Assembly (NCBI GenBank): GCA_963768715.1
Contig: CAVYJC010000009.1
Span: 166,288-230,287 of the forward strand
DNA from: DATKEJ01 sp963768715
GTDB taxonomy: Bacteria; Bacteroidota; Rhodothermia; Rhodothermales; DATKEJ01
DNA length: 64,000 nt
Reading direction: 5' to 3'
Shown here: positions 11,591 through 20,330 of the stretch, piece after piece
Layout of the letters: each line of letters opens with the position of its first letter
Position numbering within the stretch: position 1 is the first letter of the stretch
Notes under the pieces: model-generated
Told to the model about the DNA's origin: nothing
The model's input: only the letters and a program-made list of their open reading frames with translations
Databases searched by the model: none
Translations under genes and position numbers: made by a program

Positions 11591-12649
11591 TCAGTCTCTG
11601 CGGACGAGGAGCTTGCGCGTAATCGCCCCTCCGTCGACATCCAGCCGATAGAAGTAGACGCCATCCGCCAGCGTCGACCCATCGAGATCGGCACGGTGCA
11701 CTCCGGCGCCAAGCGGGGCATCGACCAGCGTTTTCACCTCACGCCCCATCAAGTCGAAAACATCCAGCTTCGCATACGCCGGATGATCGAGCTGGAAAGA
11801 AATGGTCGTCGAGCCGGAAAAGGGATTCGGGTAGTTCTGTAGCAGCTCGAAGTCGCTGAGCGGCATTTCTTCGGTGGCTGTGCCTGTGCCGCCCAACGTG
11901 CTGTAGGTAGCCAGCAGCGGCCCTTCGATCTCGCTGTTGTAAGAGATCGACGCCGAAACGTTGCCGTTCGTTATGAAGAAGTAGGAGTCGGTCGTCGCTG
12001 CCTTCTTTCCGGCGACCTGATCGACGCGCGTCTTTCGCATCCGGATGCACGGCGCCGTGCCCATCGGCGTGATCAGTGTGCCCCACGCGTCAACTTCGTC
12101 GTGTTCGGTGATTGTGAGAGAAGACTCCGTTCCGAAACTCACGGTGTTGACGACGATCGACTGATCCCACATCGACCCTGCAGTCAGTGGTAGAGCGTAT
12201 ACCCTGTCGGGTGGCGTATTCTTGTTTATCTGTTCTCCGTCTGAGACGAGATAGATGGACCCGATGTAGTCGTAGCCTTCCTCCGAAACGTTGACGAACG
12301 ACCAGAATCCGAAGCCGCCACCGTAATCCTGAAACTGCACGTAGTTGGCTCCCCCAAACTCTGGATCGTTCTCTCCCGGCGTGCCGGCGGCGGAACTAAG
12401 CACCGGAAAGCTGACCAAGGCGCCCGCATCGTAGGCGAATCCCGAGAAATCGAACGTTTGCCCTCCTCCCGCAGTGGTCGTCATCGCGGCCAGCGCGGTA
12501 GCGTCAAGAGAACTCATTTGATACGTTGTCGACGCAAGCGTTTCCCCGCGCTGGGCCATGTAGTACGTAGCATCGAATGTGATCTGTGCGCCGGCCGGCA
12601 CGACCGAAAGTACCAGCAGGGCACAGCAGAGGGTGGAAGACCTTGTCAT
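11591..12649 (-). CDS. Secreted protein with T9SS type A sorting domain
   Basis: A 352-residue exported protein with an N-terminal signal peptide (about 1-20, cleaved after AGA before QITFD) and a typical T9SS C-terminal domain: LLQNYPNPFSG near residue 270, LDVFDLMGREV, and GVYFYRLDVDG before a basic end (KLLVRRD). The middle part is rich in beta-strand-forming residues and has no enzyme motif I can recognise. The family knowledge is that the C-terminal domain directs passage through the PorV/PorU machinery. The cargo's role is unknown. A perfect inverted repeat lies in the divergent promoter region upstream. Confidence 0.85.
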   Translation of the reverse strand: MTRSSTLCCALLVLSVVPAGAQITFDATYYMAQRGETLASTTYQMSSLDATALAAMTTTAGGGQTFDFSGFAYDAGALVSFPVLSSAAGTPGENDPEFGGANYVQFQDYGGGFGFWSFVNVSEEGYDYIGSIYLVSDGEQINKNTPPDRVYALPLTAGSMWDQSIVVNTVSFGTESSLTITEHDEVDAWGTLITPMGTAPCIRMRKTRVDQVAGKKAATTDSYFFITNGNVSASISYNSEIEGPLLATYSTLGGTGTATEEMPLSDFELLQNYPNPFSGSTTISFQLDHPAYAKLDVFDLMGREVKTLVDAPLGAGVHRADLDGSTLADGVYFYRLDVDGGAITRKLLVRRD

Positions 12650-12681
12650 TTCCGCAAATACTCCCGCAAGAGGTTGGCTGA

Positions 12682-12706
12682 TGAGACCTGTATGGTGGAG
12701 GTCTCA
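12682..12706. promoter_or_regulatory. Perfect inverted repeat in a divergent intergenic region
   Basis: TGAGACCT (12682-12689) and its exact complement AGGTCTCA (12699-12706) flank a 9-base spacer, between the T9SS gene (minus) and the hydrolase (plus). It could be an operator for a dimeric repressor or a leader hairpin. No T run follows, so a terminator is unlikely. Confidence 0.4.
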
Positions 12707-12757
12707 GGCTAGTTAGGGCGAAAGCATGGCAACATCTGCCCTCTCAATCCACCCGGG

Positions 12758-13684
12758 TTGAATTCTACATCCGTTTTGGGGCCTAAGCAAGCATGCTCCA
12801 CCGGGAAGGCGATATATTTCCGCGGACGCGCGACGCGGGGCTTACCGGCACACGAAACGAGGACAAAACTGAAACCTGACTCATCCGGATCGAGGGAAAA
12901 AACGAGCATCACGCTCGAAGGGTATCGACATGCCGTTCGTGACTTCGGCGTGGAGGATGAGGTTCGGCACACGGTGCTTGCCCTTCATGGCTTCGGCACG
13001 TCCGCCACGTCGTTTCGTCATCTGGCCCCGCATCTGTCGCGCAAGGGTACCCGCCTCATCGCCCCCGACCAGCTCGGTTTCGGTGACAGTGCAAAACCCG
13101 AAGGCGTTTACTCGCTCGATCTGTATGTAAGACTGACAGTTGGAATTGCCGACGAGATGGTTCTCGACCGGCCGTTCCTCCTTGGACACTCGGCCGGAGG
13201 TAAGATTGCGGCCGCAACAGTGGCGCGACATCCTGATCGATTCAGCGGTCTAATCTTGACGAATACGGGTGGCTTCAGCGTGCTCGCACCGGTGCTGCTT
13301 CTGGCTGACACACCGCTCTTTCGCATCGTCGACCTGCCATTCTTCCGTCGGCGTATTCTGCGGCAGTTCAAGATCGCACAGACCGTTGAAACCCCGGAGC
13401 AATGGGAGTCCTTTCGCCGAATTCGCGGCAACAATCGGGCGCTCGACATCGATGCGGCGGGTTATCGCGACGCCGTTCGGGGCATCACCCTTCCGGTTCT
13501 GTTGATATGGGGACTGCGGGACCGCATGCTCCCGCGCGGCACGCCGAAGCGCGTTCTGCATGATCTACCGCACGCACAATATGTCCCGCTGCCAGACAGC
13601 GGACATACGCCCATGCGGGATGAGCCGGGGGCGTTCGCCCGGCATGTCGTCCGGTTCATTGAAGACGTAGCTTCGGGCGAGTGA
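12758..13684 (+). CDS. Alpha/beta-fold hydrolase
   Basis: A protein of at most 308 residues with the complete alpha/beta-hydrolase signature: the oxyanion region LHGFGTS, the nucleophile elbow GHSAGG, the acid in WGLRDRMLP and the catalytic His in SGHTPMRDEP. The fold core begins near residue 50. The frame has no ATG before the core. I give the TTG at 12758, but the first 40 residues look poorly conserved, so the true start may lie further downstream. The substrate is unknown; esterase, haloperoxidase-like or C-C hydrolase are all possible. It is convergent with the following kinase gene, 14 bases apart. Confidence 0.85.
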   Translation: MNSTSVLGPKQACSTGKAIYFRGRATRGLPAHETRTKLKPDSSGSREKTSITLEGYRHAVRDFGVEDEVRHTVLALHGFGTSATSFRHLAPHLSRKGTRLIAPDQLGFGDSAKPEGVYSLDLYVRLTVGIADEMVLDRPFLLGHSAGGKIAAATVARHPDRFSGLILTNTGGFSVLAPVLLLADTPLFRIVDLPFFRRRILRQFKIAQTVETPEQWESFRRIRGNNRALDIDAAGYRDAVRGITLPVLLIWGLRDRMLPRGTPKRVLHDLPHAQYVPLPDSGHTPMRDEPGAFARHVVRFIEDVASGE

Positions 13685-13698
13685 GATCGCCTGAACCA

Positions 13699-14577
13699 TC
13701 ATCCAAAACGACGCAGAATGCCGGCCACTTGGCCTGCGTACCCACTTCCGAAGTGATTCAGATGATTGATGAGGTGATACAAATTGTAGACATCGCGGCG
13801 GCCCTCGTATCCGCGATCGATCTGCCAGGATGCATTGTATGCGTCGTAAAAGGAGGGCGAGAAGCCACCGAATAGCTCCGACATGGCCAGATCGACTTCA
13901 CGGTCGCCACGGTAGACGGCAGGATCGACGACAGCAGCGTGACCGCCGGACGTGGCGAGAACATTCCCCGCCCAGAGATCTCCGTGCACGATCGACGGGT
14001 GCGGCTGCAAGGGCAGAATGGAGGGCAGCGCGTTTTGCAAACCGCTAAGGCCGCGATCCCAGGACCCACTCCACCGATTCCTTTCGCGTGCCATCTCGAC
14101 CTGAGGGATAATGCGACGCGAGAGGAAGAATTCCGGCCAGCTCAGACAAGGTTCGTTCCGCTGTGGCAGTCGGCCGATGAAATTGTCGTGCTCGAAGCCG
14201 TAACGCTCGCCGGAGGTCTGCCGGTGCAGTTGAGCCAGCCCGGTCCCGAGGCGCTCCCAGAACCCCAACGTCTTGCTTCCCTCATCGATCCAGTCCATCA
14301 GAAGCACTCCCGGATCACCAGAAGTGGCATTCATCATGATAATCGGTACGGGCACAACGAGGGATGACTCAACGGCGGCAAGGGCCCGCAGGCCGGTCCC
14401 CTCCGCAACAAAGGTCTCCCCCGCCGAACCGGTCGCCCATTTCAGGAAGTAGGGGCCGTTGTCGGTCGCAACGCGCGCGGCGTTCGCGATGCATCCTCCG
14501 CCAACCGGTGTGATCGAGCGAACGGAGCAGCCAACAGCCTGCTCAACCGATTGCAGAACGCTGTCAGGCGGAGTCAC
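13699..14577 (-). CDS. Fructosamine/ribulosamine 3-kinase family protein
   Basis: A 292-residue kinase-fold protein. It shows the phosphotransferase core HGDLWAGN (catalytic Asp) and the metal-binding DPAVYRGDREVDLAM, plus an N-terminal GGGCIANAAR glycine-rich loop and YFLKW with the ATP-binding lysine. Bacterial members phosphorylate ketosamine adducts (ribulosamines, erythrulosamines) on proteins so that they decay, which repairs glycation. The GTG at 14577 overlaps the end of the upstream phosphatase gene by 14 bases. A longer reading to 14859 would lie inside that gene and is rejected. The tight pairing with an LMW phosphatase supports a deglycation role. Confidence 0.87.
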   Translation of the reverse strand: MTPPDSVLQSVEQAVGCSVRSITPVGGGCIANAARVATDNGPYFLKWATGSAGETFVAEGTGLRALAAVESSLVVPVPIIMMNATSGDPGVLLMDWIDEGSKTLGFWERLGTGLAQLHRQTSGERYGFEHDNFIGRLPQRNEPCLSWPEFFLSRRIIPQVEMARERNRWSGSWDRGLSGLQNALPSILPLQPHPSIVHGDLWAGNVLATSGGHAAVVDPAVYRGDREVDLAMSELFGGFSPSFYDAYNASWQIDRGYEGRRDVYNLYHLINHLNHFGSGYAGQVAGILRRFG

Positions 14578-15088
14578 TGCCCTGCGGTTTTGCGTCAGGA
14601 TCGGCAATTCCCGAAGCGATTCCCTCCTCGCGACAGATATGGTCGAGGATCGAGCGGCACGATCGGTCAACGATGTCAAATACCTCCTGGAATCCTTGCG
14701 CCCCGCCGTAGTACGGATCCGGAACGTCCACACCGCCTTCAGGATCGAGATCCCGAAAGAGACGGATCTTCCGGCTTGGCGGTCCCGACTCGAGGGAACG
14801 CAAATCACGCAGATTCTCACGATCCATCGCGAAGATGTAATCGAAAGCCTCGAGATCATCGCGCTCTACGCGTCGTGCTCTGATGCCGCTGAGCGACACA
14901 CCGCAGGCCTCGGCTGTGGCTTGCATCCGACGATCGGGGGAATCACCGACGTGCCACGCGCCCGTTCCCGCCGAATCGACCTCGATGCGATCGGTGAGAT
15001 TCCGCTCGACAATGAGGCGGCGAAAGACCCCTTCGGCGAGCGGACTCCGGCAGATATTTCCAAGACAGACAAATAGCACTCGAACCAT
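14564..15088 (-). CDS. Low-molecular-weight protein-tyrosine-phosphatase family
   Basis: A 174-residue phosphatase with the CX5R P-loop at its N-terminus (C8 to R14 in CLGNICRSP) and the general-acid motif DPYYGG near residue 124. Length is slightly above the usual 150-160 because of a low-complexity C-terminal tail. It is the first gene of a two-gene operon with the fructosamine-kinase homologue, overlapping it by 14 bases. In several bacteria such paired LMW phosphatases act on ribulosamine-5-phosphates rather than phosphotyrosine; here that is an inference from context. Confidence 0.92.
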   Translation of the reverse strand: MVRVLFVCLGNICRSPLAEGVFRRLIVERNLTDRIEVDSAGTGAWHVGDSPDRRMQATAEACGVSLSGIRARRVERDDLEAFDYIFAMDRENLRDLRSLESGPPSRKIRLFRDLDPEGGVDVPDPYYGGAQGFQEVFDIVDRSCRSILDHICREEGIASGIADPDAKPQGSDSA

Positions 15089-15189
15089 AGTTGTATACGG
15101 GTTGCTCTCCAGATCAGGGTGGGAACCGGAACGTCGTCCGGGCCTATTAACGCCACCGCCTCATTCAACTTAGAACACAAAGGAAACCC

Positions 15190-16407
15190 TTGTATCCGGA
15201 TTCCGATCCCGGTCAAATCCTGAGCGTCGGTGCGCTTACTGCAAGCGTCCGGCAGCTTCTGGAAGATCACTTCTCTCGAATCTGGGTAGAAGGCGAGGTA
15301 TCGAACTTCAAGAGACACTCATCCGGCCATCTCTACTTCACTTTGAAGGATTCCTCGGCGCAGATCCGGTGCGTCATGTTTCGCTCCGACGCGCGAAGTC
15401 TTCGATTCGAGCCGGCCGACGGCATGCTCGTTCAGGCCGGAGGCCAGGTGTCTGTCTACGAAGCTCGTGGCGAATACCAGCTGCTGACGCGCCGGATGCG
15501 GCCTGCCGGCGAAGGCGCGATGAGGAAGGCGTTCGAGGCGGTCAAGCGCAAGTTGGCCGAGGAAGGGCTCTTTGACGTCGCCCGGAAAATCGCGATTCCC
15601 GCCGTTCCTTCTTCGATAGGATTGGTGACCTCATCCGACGGGGCGGCCCTGCGCGATATCCTGACCGTGCTCAAGCGCCGGTATGCCGGCGTTCGCGTTG
15701 TTCTGCGGCCTACAGCCGTGCAGGGTATCGGTGCAGCCGCGGAAATTGCGGCGGCGATTCGATTGTTCAATCGCCACGCGGCGCTCCACACCGATCAGCA
15801 GGTCGACGTCATGATCGTGGGTCGAGGCGGGGGTTCTGAGGAGGACCTCTGGTGCTTCAACGAGGAGATCGTCGCACGAGCCATCGCCGCCTCGCGAATC
15901 CCGATAATCAGTGCCGTCGGCCACGAAACCGACGTGTCGATCGCCGACCTCGCGGCAGACCTCCGGGCGCCGACGCCCTCCGCCGCAGCCGAAGCAGCCG
16001 TGCCCGACGGTCAGGAAATCATTTATCGAATCGATCAACAGAAGCAGCGGATCGAGAGAATGTTGCGACGAATGATCGCTGACAGGCGAGGCACCATTCG
16101 ACGCATCACCTCATCGCGGGGATTCCACCAGCCGGAAGTCCGGCTGCAGATGCTCTCCCAGCGACTCGATGAGCTGACCTCACGTTCCAGATTGTCGATG
16201 AACCACCGGCTCCAGAATCTTCAGACTGCGGCGGCGGCGCTTCAGAGCCGTATCACGAGCCTGGATCCGAGGCTTCCGCTCGATCGCGGTTTTGCATTGG
16301 TGGAGCGCGACGGCCAGCCAGTCAAGCGATCAGCCGACCTGGAAGCCGGAGATGCCGTCGGACTCGTCTTCAGAGACGGCCGACGAAGTGCCCGCGTAAC
16401 CGATTAG
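15190..16407 (+). CDS. xseA: Exodeoxyribonuclease VII large subunit
   Basis: A 405-residue protein matching XseA in length and order: an N-terminal OB domain (VEGEVSNFKRHSSGHLYFTLKD), the catalytic region with DVMIVGRGGGSEEDLW and SAVGHETDVSIAD, then a helical coiled region and the C-terminal RGFALVERDG segment. With XseB it forms a nuclease that degrades single-stranded DNA to oligonucleotides. The start is a TTG at 15190 preceded by AAAGGAAA. xseB follows 58 bases downstream. Confidence 0.95.
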   Translation: MYPDSDPGQILSVGALTASVRQLLEDHFSRIWVEGEVSNFKRHSSGHLYFTLKDSSAQIRCVMFRSDARSLRFEPADGMLVQAGGQVSVYEARGEYQLLTRRMRPAGEGAMRKAFEAVKRKLAEEGLFDVARKIAIPAVPSSIGLVTSSDGAALRDILTVLKRRYAGVRVVLRPTAVQGIGAAAEIAAAIRLFNRHAALHTDQQVDVMIVGRGGGSEEDLWCFNEEIVARAIAASRIPIISAVGHETDVSIADLAADLRAPTPSAAAEAAVPDGQEIIYRIDQQKQRIERMLRRMIADRRGTIRRITSSRGFHQPEVRLQMLSQRLDELTSRSRLSMNHRLQNLQTAAAALQSRITSLDPRLPLDRGFALVERDGQPVKRSADLEAGDAVGLVFRDGRRSARVTD

Positions 16408-16465
16408 ATGCGTTTGGCCGCCACACTGCAACCCAGTATTTTCAAACGAATTCATCCACACGCCT

Positions 16466-16687
16466 ATGGAATCCACCGACGATAGGGAACCGTCGCTCGA
16501 AGATTCGATCCGTCGATTGGAACAGATCGTCGCCGATCTCGAAAAAGGGGATCAGGAACTCGAAAGTGCGCTCGAATCGTATGAGGAGGGTGTAAATCTG
16601 GCCCGAAGATGCCTGGAGCGACTTCGAGAAGCCGAATTACGGATGGAGCAACTGGCCGAGTTACCCGACGACATGGAGCAGAATTGA
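16466..16687 (+). CDS. xseB: Exodeoxyribonuclease VII small subunit
   Basis: A 73-residue helical protein with the family core FEDSIRRLE-like start (LEDSIRRLEQIVADLEKGD), ESALESYEEGVNLAR and a C-terminal helix. It is the small partner that wraps the coiled-coil of XseA. Its position between xseA and dxs is a common bacterial arrangement. ATG start; 44 bases separate it from dxs. Confidence 0.93.
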   Translation: MESTDDREPSLEDSIRRLEQIVADLEKGDQELESALESYEEGVNLARRCLERLREAELRMEQLAELPDDMEQN

Positions 16688-16731
16688 GGTCGTATCCCTT
16701 GGGAAACGAGCGAGGCAACGAATAGATCAAT

Positions 16732-18690
16732 ATGTCTGAAAGCGTGTTTACTCCAGGGCCGCTCCTGGCCGCCATCAATACGCCGGCGGACCTGCGAAAG
16801 CTCTCGCAGGACCAACTCGAGCAAGTTTGCGAAGAGGTTCGCCAGTATATCATCGATATCGTCTCGGTGCACGGCGGTCATTTCGGAGCCTCTCTCGGAG
16901 CTGTCGAAATCACCGTTGCCACCCACTACGTGTACGACACGCCCAAGGACAAACTCGTTTGGGATACCGGTCATCAGGCGTATGGACACAAAATGCTTAC
17001 CGGACGGCGCGACTCGTTTCCTTCGAATCGCAAGTTCGAAGGCCTTTCCGGATTCTTGAAGCTGACCGAGTCACCGTACGACGTTTTCGGCGCCGGCCAC
17101 GCCTCGACCTCCATTTCGGCGGCCCTTGGCCTGGCACGCGCCCGCGACCTCGCAGGAACGGATGAGCGGGTCGCTGCAATTATCGGCGACGGCGCCATGA
17201 CGGGCGGCCTCGCGTTCGAAGGATTGAATAATGCGGGGGCCAGCGGCTCAGACCTGCTGGTGATTCTCAATGACAACTGCATGTCGATCGATCCGAATGT
17301 GGGCGCGCTCAAGGAACACCTCACAGATATCTCATCCAGCGAAAGATGGAATATCCTGCGCGACGAAGTCTGGGAGCTTTTCGCCAAACTGAAGGGAATC
17401 GGCGGGGGTACGTTACAGCGCCTGGCCTCACGCGTCGAGGCAGGACTCAAGACCGCTCTGACGCCCGGTGGCTTGTTCGAAGCGCTGGGTTTCAGGTATT
17501 TCGGACCCGTCGACGGCCACGACGTCGATCGTCTCGTGCAGCATTTGCGCCACATTCGGCAGCTGCCGGGTCCTAAGTTGCTACATACCTTGACGGTGAA
17601 AGGAAAGGGTTTTGCGCCTGCGGAGAAAGATCAGACCAAGTGGCACGCGCAGAGCTCCCCGTTCGATAAGCTCACCGGGGCATCTTTGGTTCGTGGCACG
17701 AGCGCGCCGAAAGCCCCGAAATGGCAAGACGTGTTCGGTCAAACCATCGTCGAGCTTGCCAAAAAGGATGAGAAGATCGTCGGGATCACGGCGGCGATGC
17801 CCAGCGGAACGAGCCTGAAATACATGCTCGAAGAACTCCCCAACCGCGCCTTCGACGTCGGCATCGCCGAAATGCACGGAGTGGTTTTCTCCGCCGGGCT
17901 GGCGATCGGGGGCTTCAAACCGTTCGTAGCTATCTACTCCACGTTCCTCCAACGCGCTTTCGATGGAATCGTGCACGATGTCGCCCTCCAGCACCTGCCT
18001 GTCGTCTTCTGCATGGACCGCGCGGGCGTTGCCGGAGCCGACGGGCCGACCCATCACGGCGCCCTCGACATCCCCTACATGCGGTGCATCCAGGGAATGG
18101 TCGTGTCGGCTCCGATGGATGAACAGGACTTACGGGATCTGATGTACACGGCGAGCCTGTACGATGGAGGACCGTTCTCGATCAGATACCCCAGGGGATC
18201 GGCTTCCGGGATGAAGGTTCGGGAGTCGTTCGAAAAACTCCAGATCGGGAAGGGCCGAAAAATCGCTGACGGATCCGACGTCGCAATCATTTCAATCGGC
18301 GCAATCGGCGCCTACGTACAAGAGGTCAGAGAGCGACTCAAACATGAAGGAGTTGGCGCGGCACACTATGACCTGCGCTTCGTGAAACCCCTGGATGACG
18401 AACTTCTTTCGGAGGTCGGTGACAGATTCGACAAGGTGATCACCATCGAGGACGGTGTTCTCGACGGTGGTGCGGGAAGTGCTGTCCTCGAATGGCTGGC
18501 AGACCACGGCTACTCCCCGCACGTTGTCCGCATGGGACTGCCTGACTCCTTCGTCGAGCACGGCAGCCAACGTGAGCTGCATGATCTGCTCGGGATCGGA
18601 CCCGAGGGATTGTATCGAACCACCATGGCAGCCGTCGGTCGTCCCGTCGCCGCCGACGGAGAACTCGTAACTGATATTCCCGGTAGCTGA
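16732..18690 (+). CDS. dxs: 1-deoxy-D-xylulose-5-phosphate synthase
   Basis: A 652-residue thiamine-diphosphate enzyme that condenses pyruvate and glyceraldehyde 3-phosphate, the first step of the MEP isoprenoid pathway. Visible motifs are DTGHQAYGHKMLTGR, the ThDP-binding GDGAMTGG (about 153-160) with NDNCMSIDPNVG, the pyrimidine-domain Glu near residue 380 (GIAEMHGV), FCMDRAGVAGADGPTHHGA, and the C-terminal transketolase domain with IEDGVLDGGAGS. It lies in an apparent xseA-xseB-dxs operon; the next gene starts one base after its stop. Confidence 0.96.
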   Translation: MSESVFTPGPLLAAINTPADLRKLSQDQLEQVCEEVRQYIIDIVSVHGGHFGASLGAVEITVATHYVYDTPKDKLVWDTGHQAYGHKMLTGRRDSFPSNRKFEGLSGFLKLTESPYDVFGAGHASTSISAALGLARARDLAGTDERVAAIIGDGAMTGGLAFEGLNNAGASGSDLLVILNDNCMSIDPNVGALKEHLTDISSSERWNILRDEVWELFAKLKGIGGGTLQRLASRVEAGLKTALTPGGLFEALGFRYFGPVDGHDVDRLVQHLRHIRQLPGPKLLHTLTVKGKGFAPAEKDQTKWHAQSSPFDKLTGASLVRGTSAPKAPKWQDVFGQTIVELAKKDEKIVGITAAMPSGTSLKYMLEELPNRAFDVGIAEMHGVVFSAGLAIGGFKPFVAIYSTFLQRAFDGIVHDVALQHLPVVFCMDRAGVAGADGPTHHGALDIPYMRCIQGMVVSAPMDEQDLRDLMYTASLYDGGPFSIRYPRGSASGMKVRESFEKLQIGKGRKIADGSDVAIISIGAIGAYVQEVRERLKHEGVGAAHYDLRFVKPLDDELLSEVGDRFDKVITIEDGVLDGGAGSAVLEWLADHGYSPHVVRMGLPDSFVEHGSQRELHDLLGIGPEGLYRTTMAAVGRPVAADGELVTDIPGS

Positions 18691-18691
18691 A

Positions 18692-19201
18692 ATGACGAGC
18701 ACACCGTTCGACTCCCTTCCCGATTCAGCCCGCATTTGGATCAACGCGGCCGATCGCGATTTGTCCACGCGCGAACAGGGACAGATCAAAGACTTGCTGG
18801 TCGACTTTATTGCGGGATGGTCGTCTCACGGACGGAAGGTCGAAGGCAGCGCCGCCATCCTCGCCGATCGGTTCGTCGTGATTGCGGCGTACATCCCGGG
18901 CGGCGACGTTTCCGGATGCGGCATCGACGCCTCCGTGCATGCATTGGCCGGAATTGCAGAAGCCACCGGGTTTACCTGGGCGCCTGCTCTCGACGTCTTC
19001 TACAGGCAGGATGGAGGGATCCGCCAGGTCGACAGAATGACTTTCTCGGACCTGGCCGCTCATGGACATGTAGCGCCCGACACGATCGTGTATGACCCCT
19101 CACTGACGACGCTCGGCGAATGGCGCAGCAAAGGATTTGAGCTTCCCGCGCGCAATGCCTGGCACAGCCGCGTTTTCAGATTCGAGATCGAAGCCGTTTA
19201 G
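18692..19201 (+). CDS. Conserved protein of the small Bacteroidota 'ABC transporter ATPase' family (misnomer)
   Basis: A 169-residue soluble protein. Its pattern (F-LPDSARIWI-ADR, W--HG--V-GSA-I--DRFVVIA, SGCGIDASVHAL, DTIVYDPSLTTLGEW, PARNAWHSRVF) matches a family of about 160 residues found across Bacteroidota and often labelled 'ABC transporter ATPase', although it has no Walker motifs. Function is unknown. It starts one base after the dxs stop and is clearly in the same transcript, followed 27 bases later by the potassium channel. Confidence 0.75.
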   Translation: MTSTPFDSLPDSARIWINAADRDLSTREQGQIKDLLVDFIAGWSSHGRKVEGSAAILADRFVVIAAYIPGGDVSGCGIDASVHALAGIAEATGFTWAPALDVFYRQDGGIRQVDRMTFSDLAAHGHVAPDTIVYDPSLTTLGEWRSKGFELPARNAWHSRVFRFEIEAV

Positions 19202-19228
19202 GCGTTCGTCATAATATTCTGGAGGCAG

Positions 19229-20287
19229 ATGGCAGGATCGTTCCGAAATCGTGCATCCCGCAGACTCGTAGAAACCGAACCCGTCAAAGTTCAGGTCATA
19301 GGAGCCTTCGGTGTACTCTTTCTTCTCGGAGTGAGCGGCACGATCATCTACGGGATGCTGCCTGGGTGGAGCCTGCTGGACGGACTCTACATGACGTTCA
19401 TCACCCTGACGACGATCGGCTTCGCCGAAGTCCATCCGCTTAGCGGCCTGGCCCGTATTTTCACCATCGCCATCAGCGTGGTGGGCGTGCTTACGATAGG
19501 CTTCATCGTTGCACGAACGACGCAGTTGTTCGTAACCGGTCCAACGCTAAAGTTCCGGCATATGAAACGTACCATCGACGACCTGACGGGTCACTACATC
19601 ATCTGCGGATACGGCAGATTGGGCCAGCGCATCGCACGCGATTTCAACGACGACGGAAGACCGTTCCTCGTCATTGAGAACGCTCCCGCCAAGATCGAGA
19701 AGCTTACCGAAGCAGGATTCTTGTACCTGGAAGGGAACGCGGAGGAAGACAATGCCCTGCTCGACGCGGGCATCGATCGGGCGCACGGTATCGTGACTAC
19801 CCTCACAAGTGACTCCGACAATGTGTTCGTAACACTCCTGGCGCGAGAACTCAATCCCGACATCTTCATCCTGGCCCGAACGAATGCGAGCGCAAATGCT
19901 CGCCGCCTGTACCGTGCCGGCGCAAACAAGGTGATCTCCCCGTACGAGATCGGCGCGGACCGGATGGCGCGCGTCGTGCTTCGACCAAACGTCGATCGCT
20001 TCCTCGAACGGGCGCTGCACGTCCAGGGACTCGACCTTCAAATCGAGGAAATTGAGGTTTTGCCCGGTTCACCACTGGACGGCCAGACCCTCAGCGGCGC
20101 GCAGTTTCGCCAGCATTACGGCGCGATCGTGGTGGGCATCGTCGAACAGCCGGCGAAAGAGGTAACGTTCAACCCGGCGGCCGATCGTCTTATGAGTGCG
20201 GGGGATATCTTGATCGTCATCGGTGACATGAAGATGATTCGACTCGTTAAAATCGCGGCCGGCCAACCCGAGACGGGGCACAATTGA
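19229..20287 (+). CDS. Two-TM potassium channel with RCK (TrkA-N/TrkA-C) domains
   Basis: A 352-residue channel subunit: transmembrane helix 1 (about 22-42), pore loop, helix 2 (about 75-95), an RCK-N Rossmann domain starting YIICGYGRLGQRIA (about 115) with the acidic strand end LVIEN, and an RCK-C domain (about 255-335). Such proteins form ligand-gated tetrameric K+ channels of the MthK type. The filter reads TTIGFAE (61-67) rather than TVGYG, a variant discussed in the findings. GGAGG lies just before the ATG. It is probably the last gene of the xseA-to-channel run. Confidence 0.88.
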   Translation: MAGSFRNRASRRLVETEPVKVQVIGAFGVLFLLGVSGTIIYGMLPGWSLLDGLYMTFITLTTIGFAEVHPLSGLARIFTIAISVVGVLTIGFIVARTTQLFVTGPTLKFRHMKRTIDDLTGHYIICGYGRLGQRIARDFNDDGRPFLVIENAPAKIEKLTEAGFLYLEGNAEEDNALLDAGIDRAHGIVTTLTSDSDNVFVTLLARELNPDIFILARTNASANARRLYRAGANKVISPYEIGADRMARVVLRPNVDRFLERALHVQGLDLQIEEIEVLPGSPLDGQTLSGAQFRQHYGAIVVGIVEQPAKEVTFNPAADRLMSAGDILIVIGDMKMIRLVKIAAGQPETGHN

Positions 20288-20330
20288 AGCTCCGAGCCGT
20301 TTCATGCTGAGATATTGAGATGGACTTGAG

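Noticed and set aside
14578..14859. N-terminal extension of the fructosamine-kinase gene
   Set aside because: It lies inside the LMW phosphatase gene and has no conserved sequence; GTG 14577 fits.
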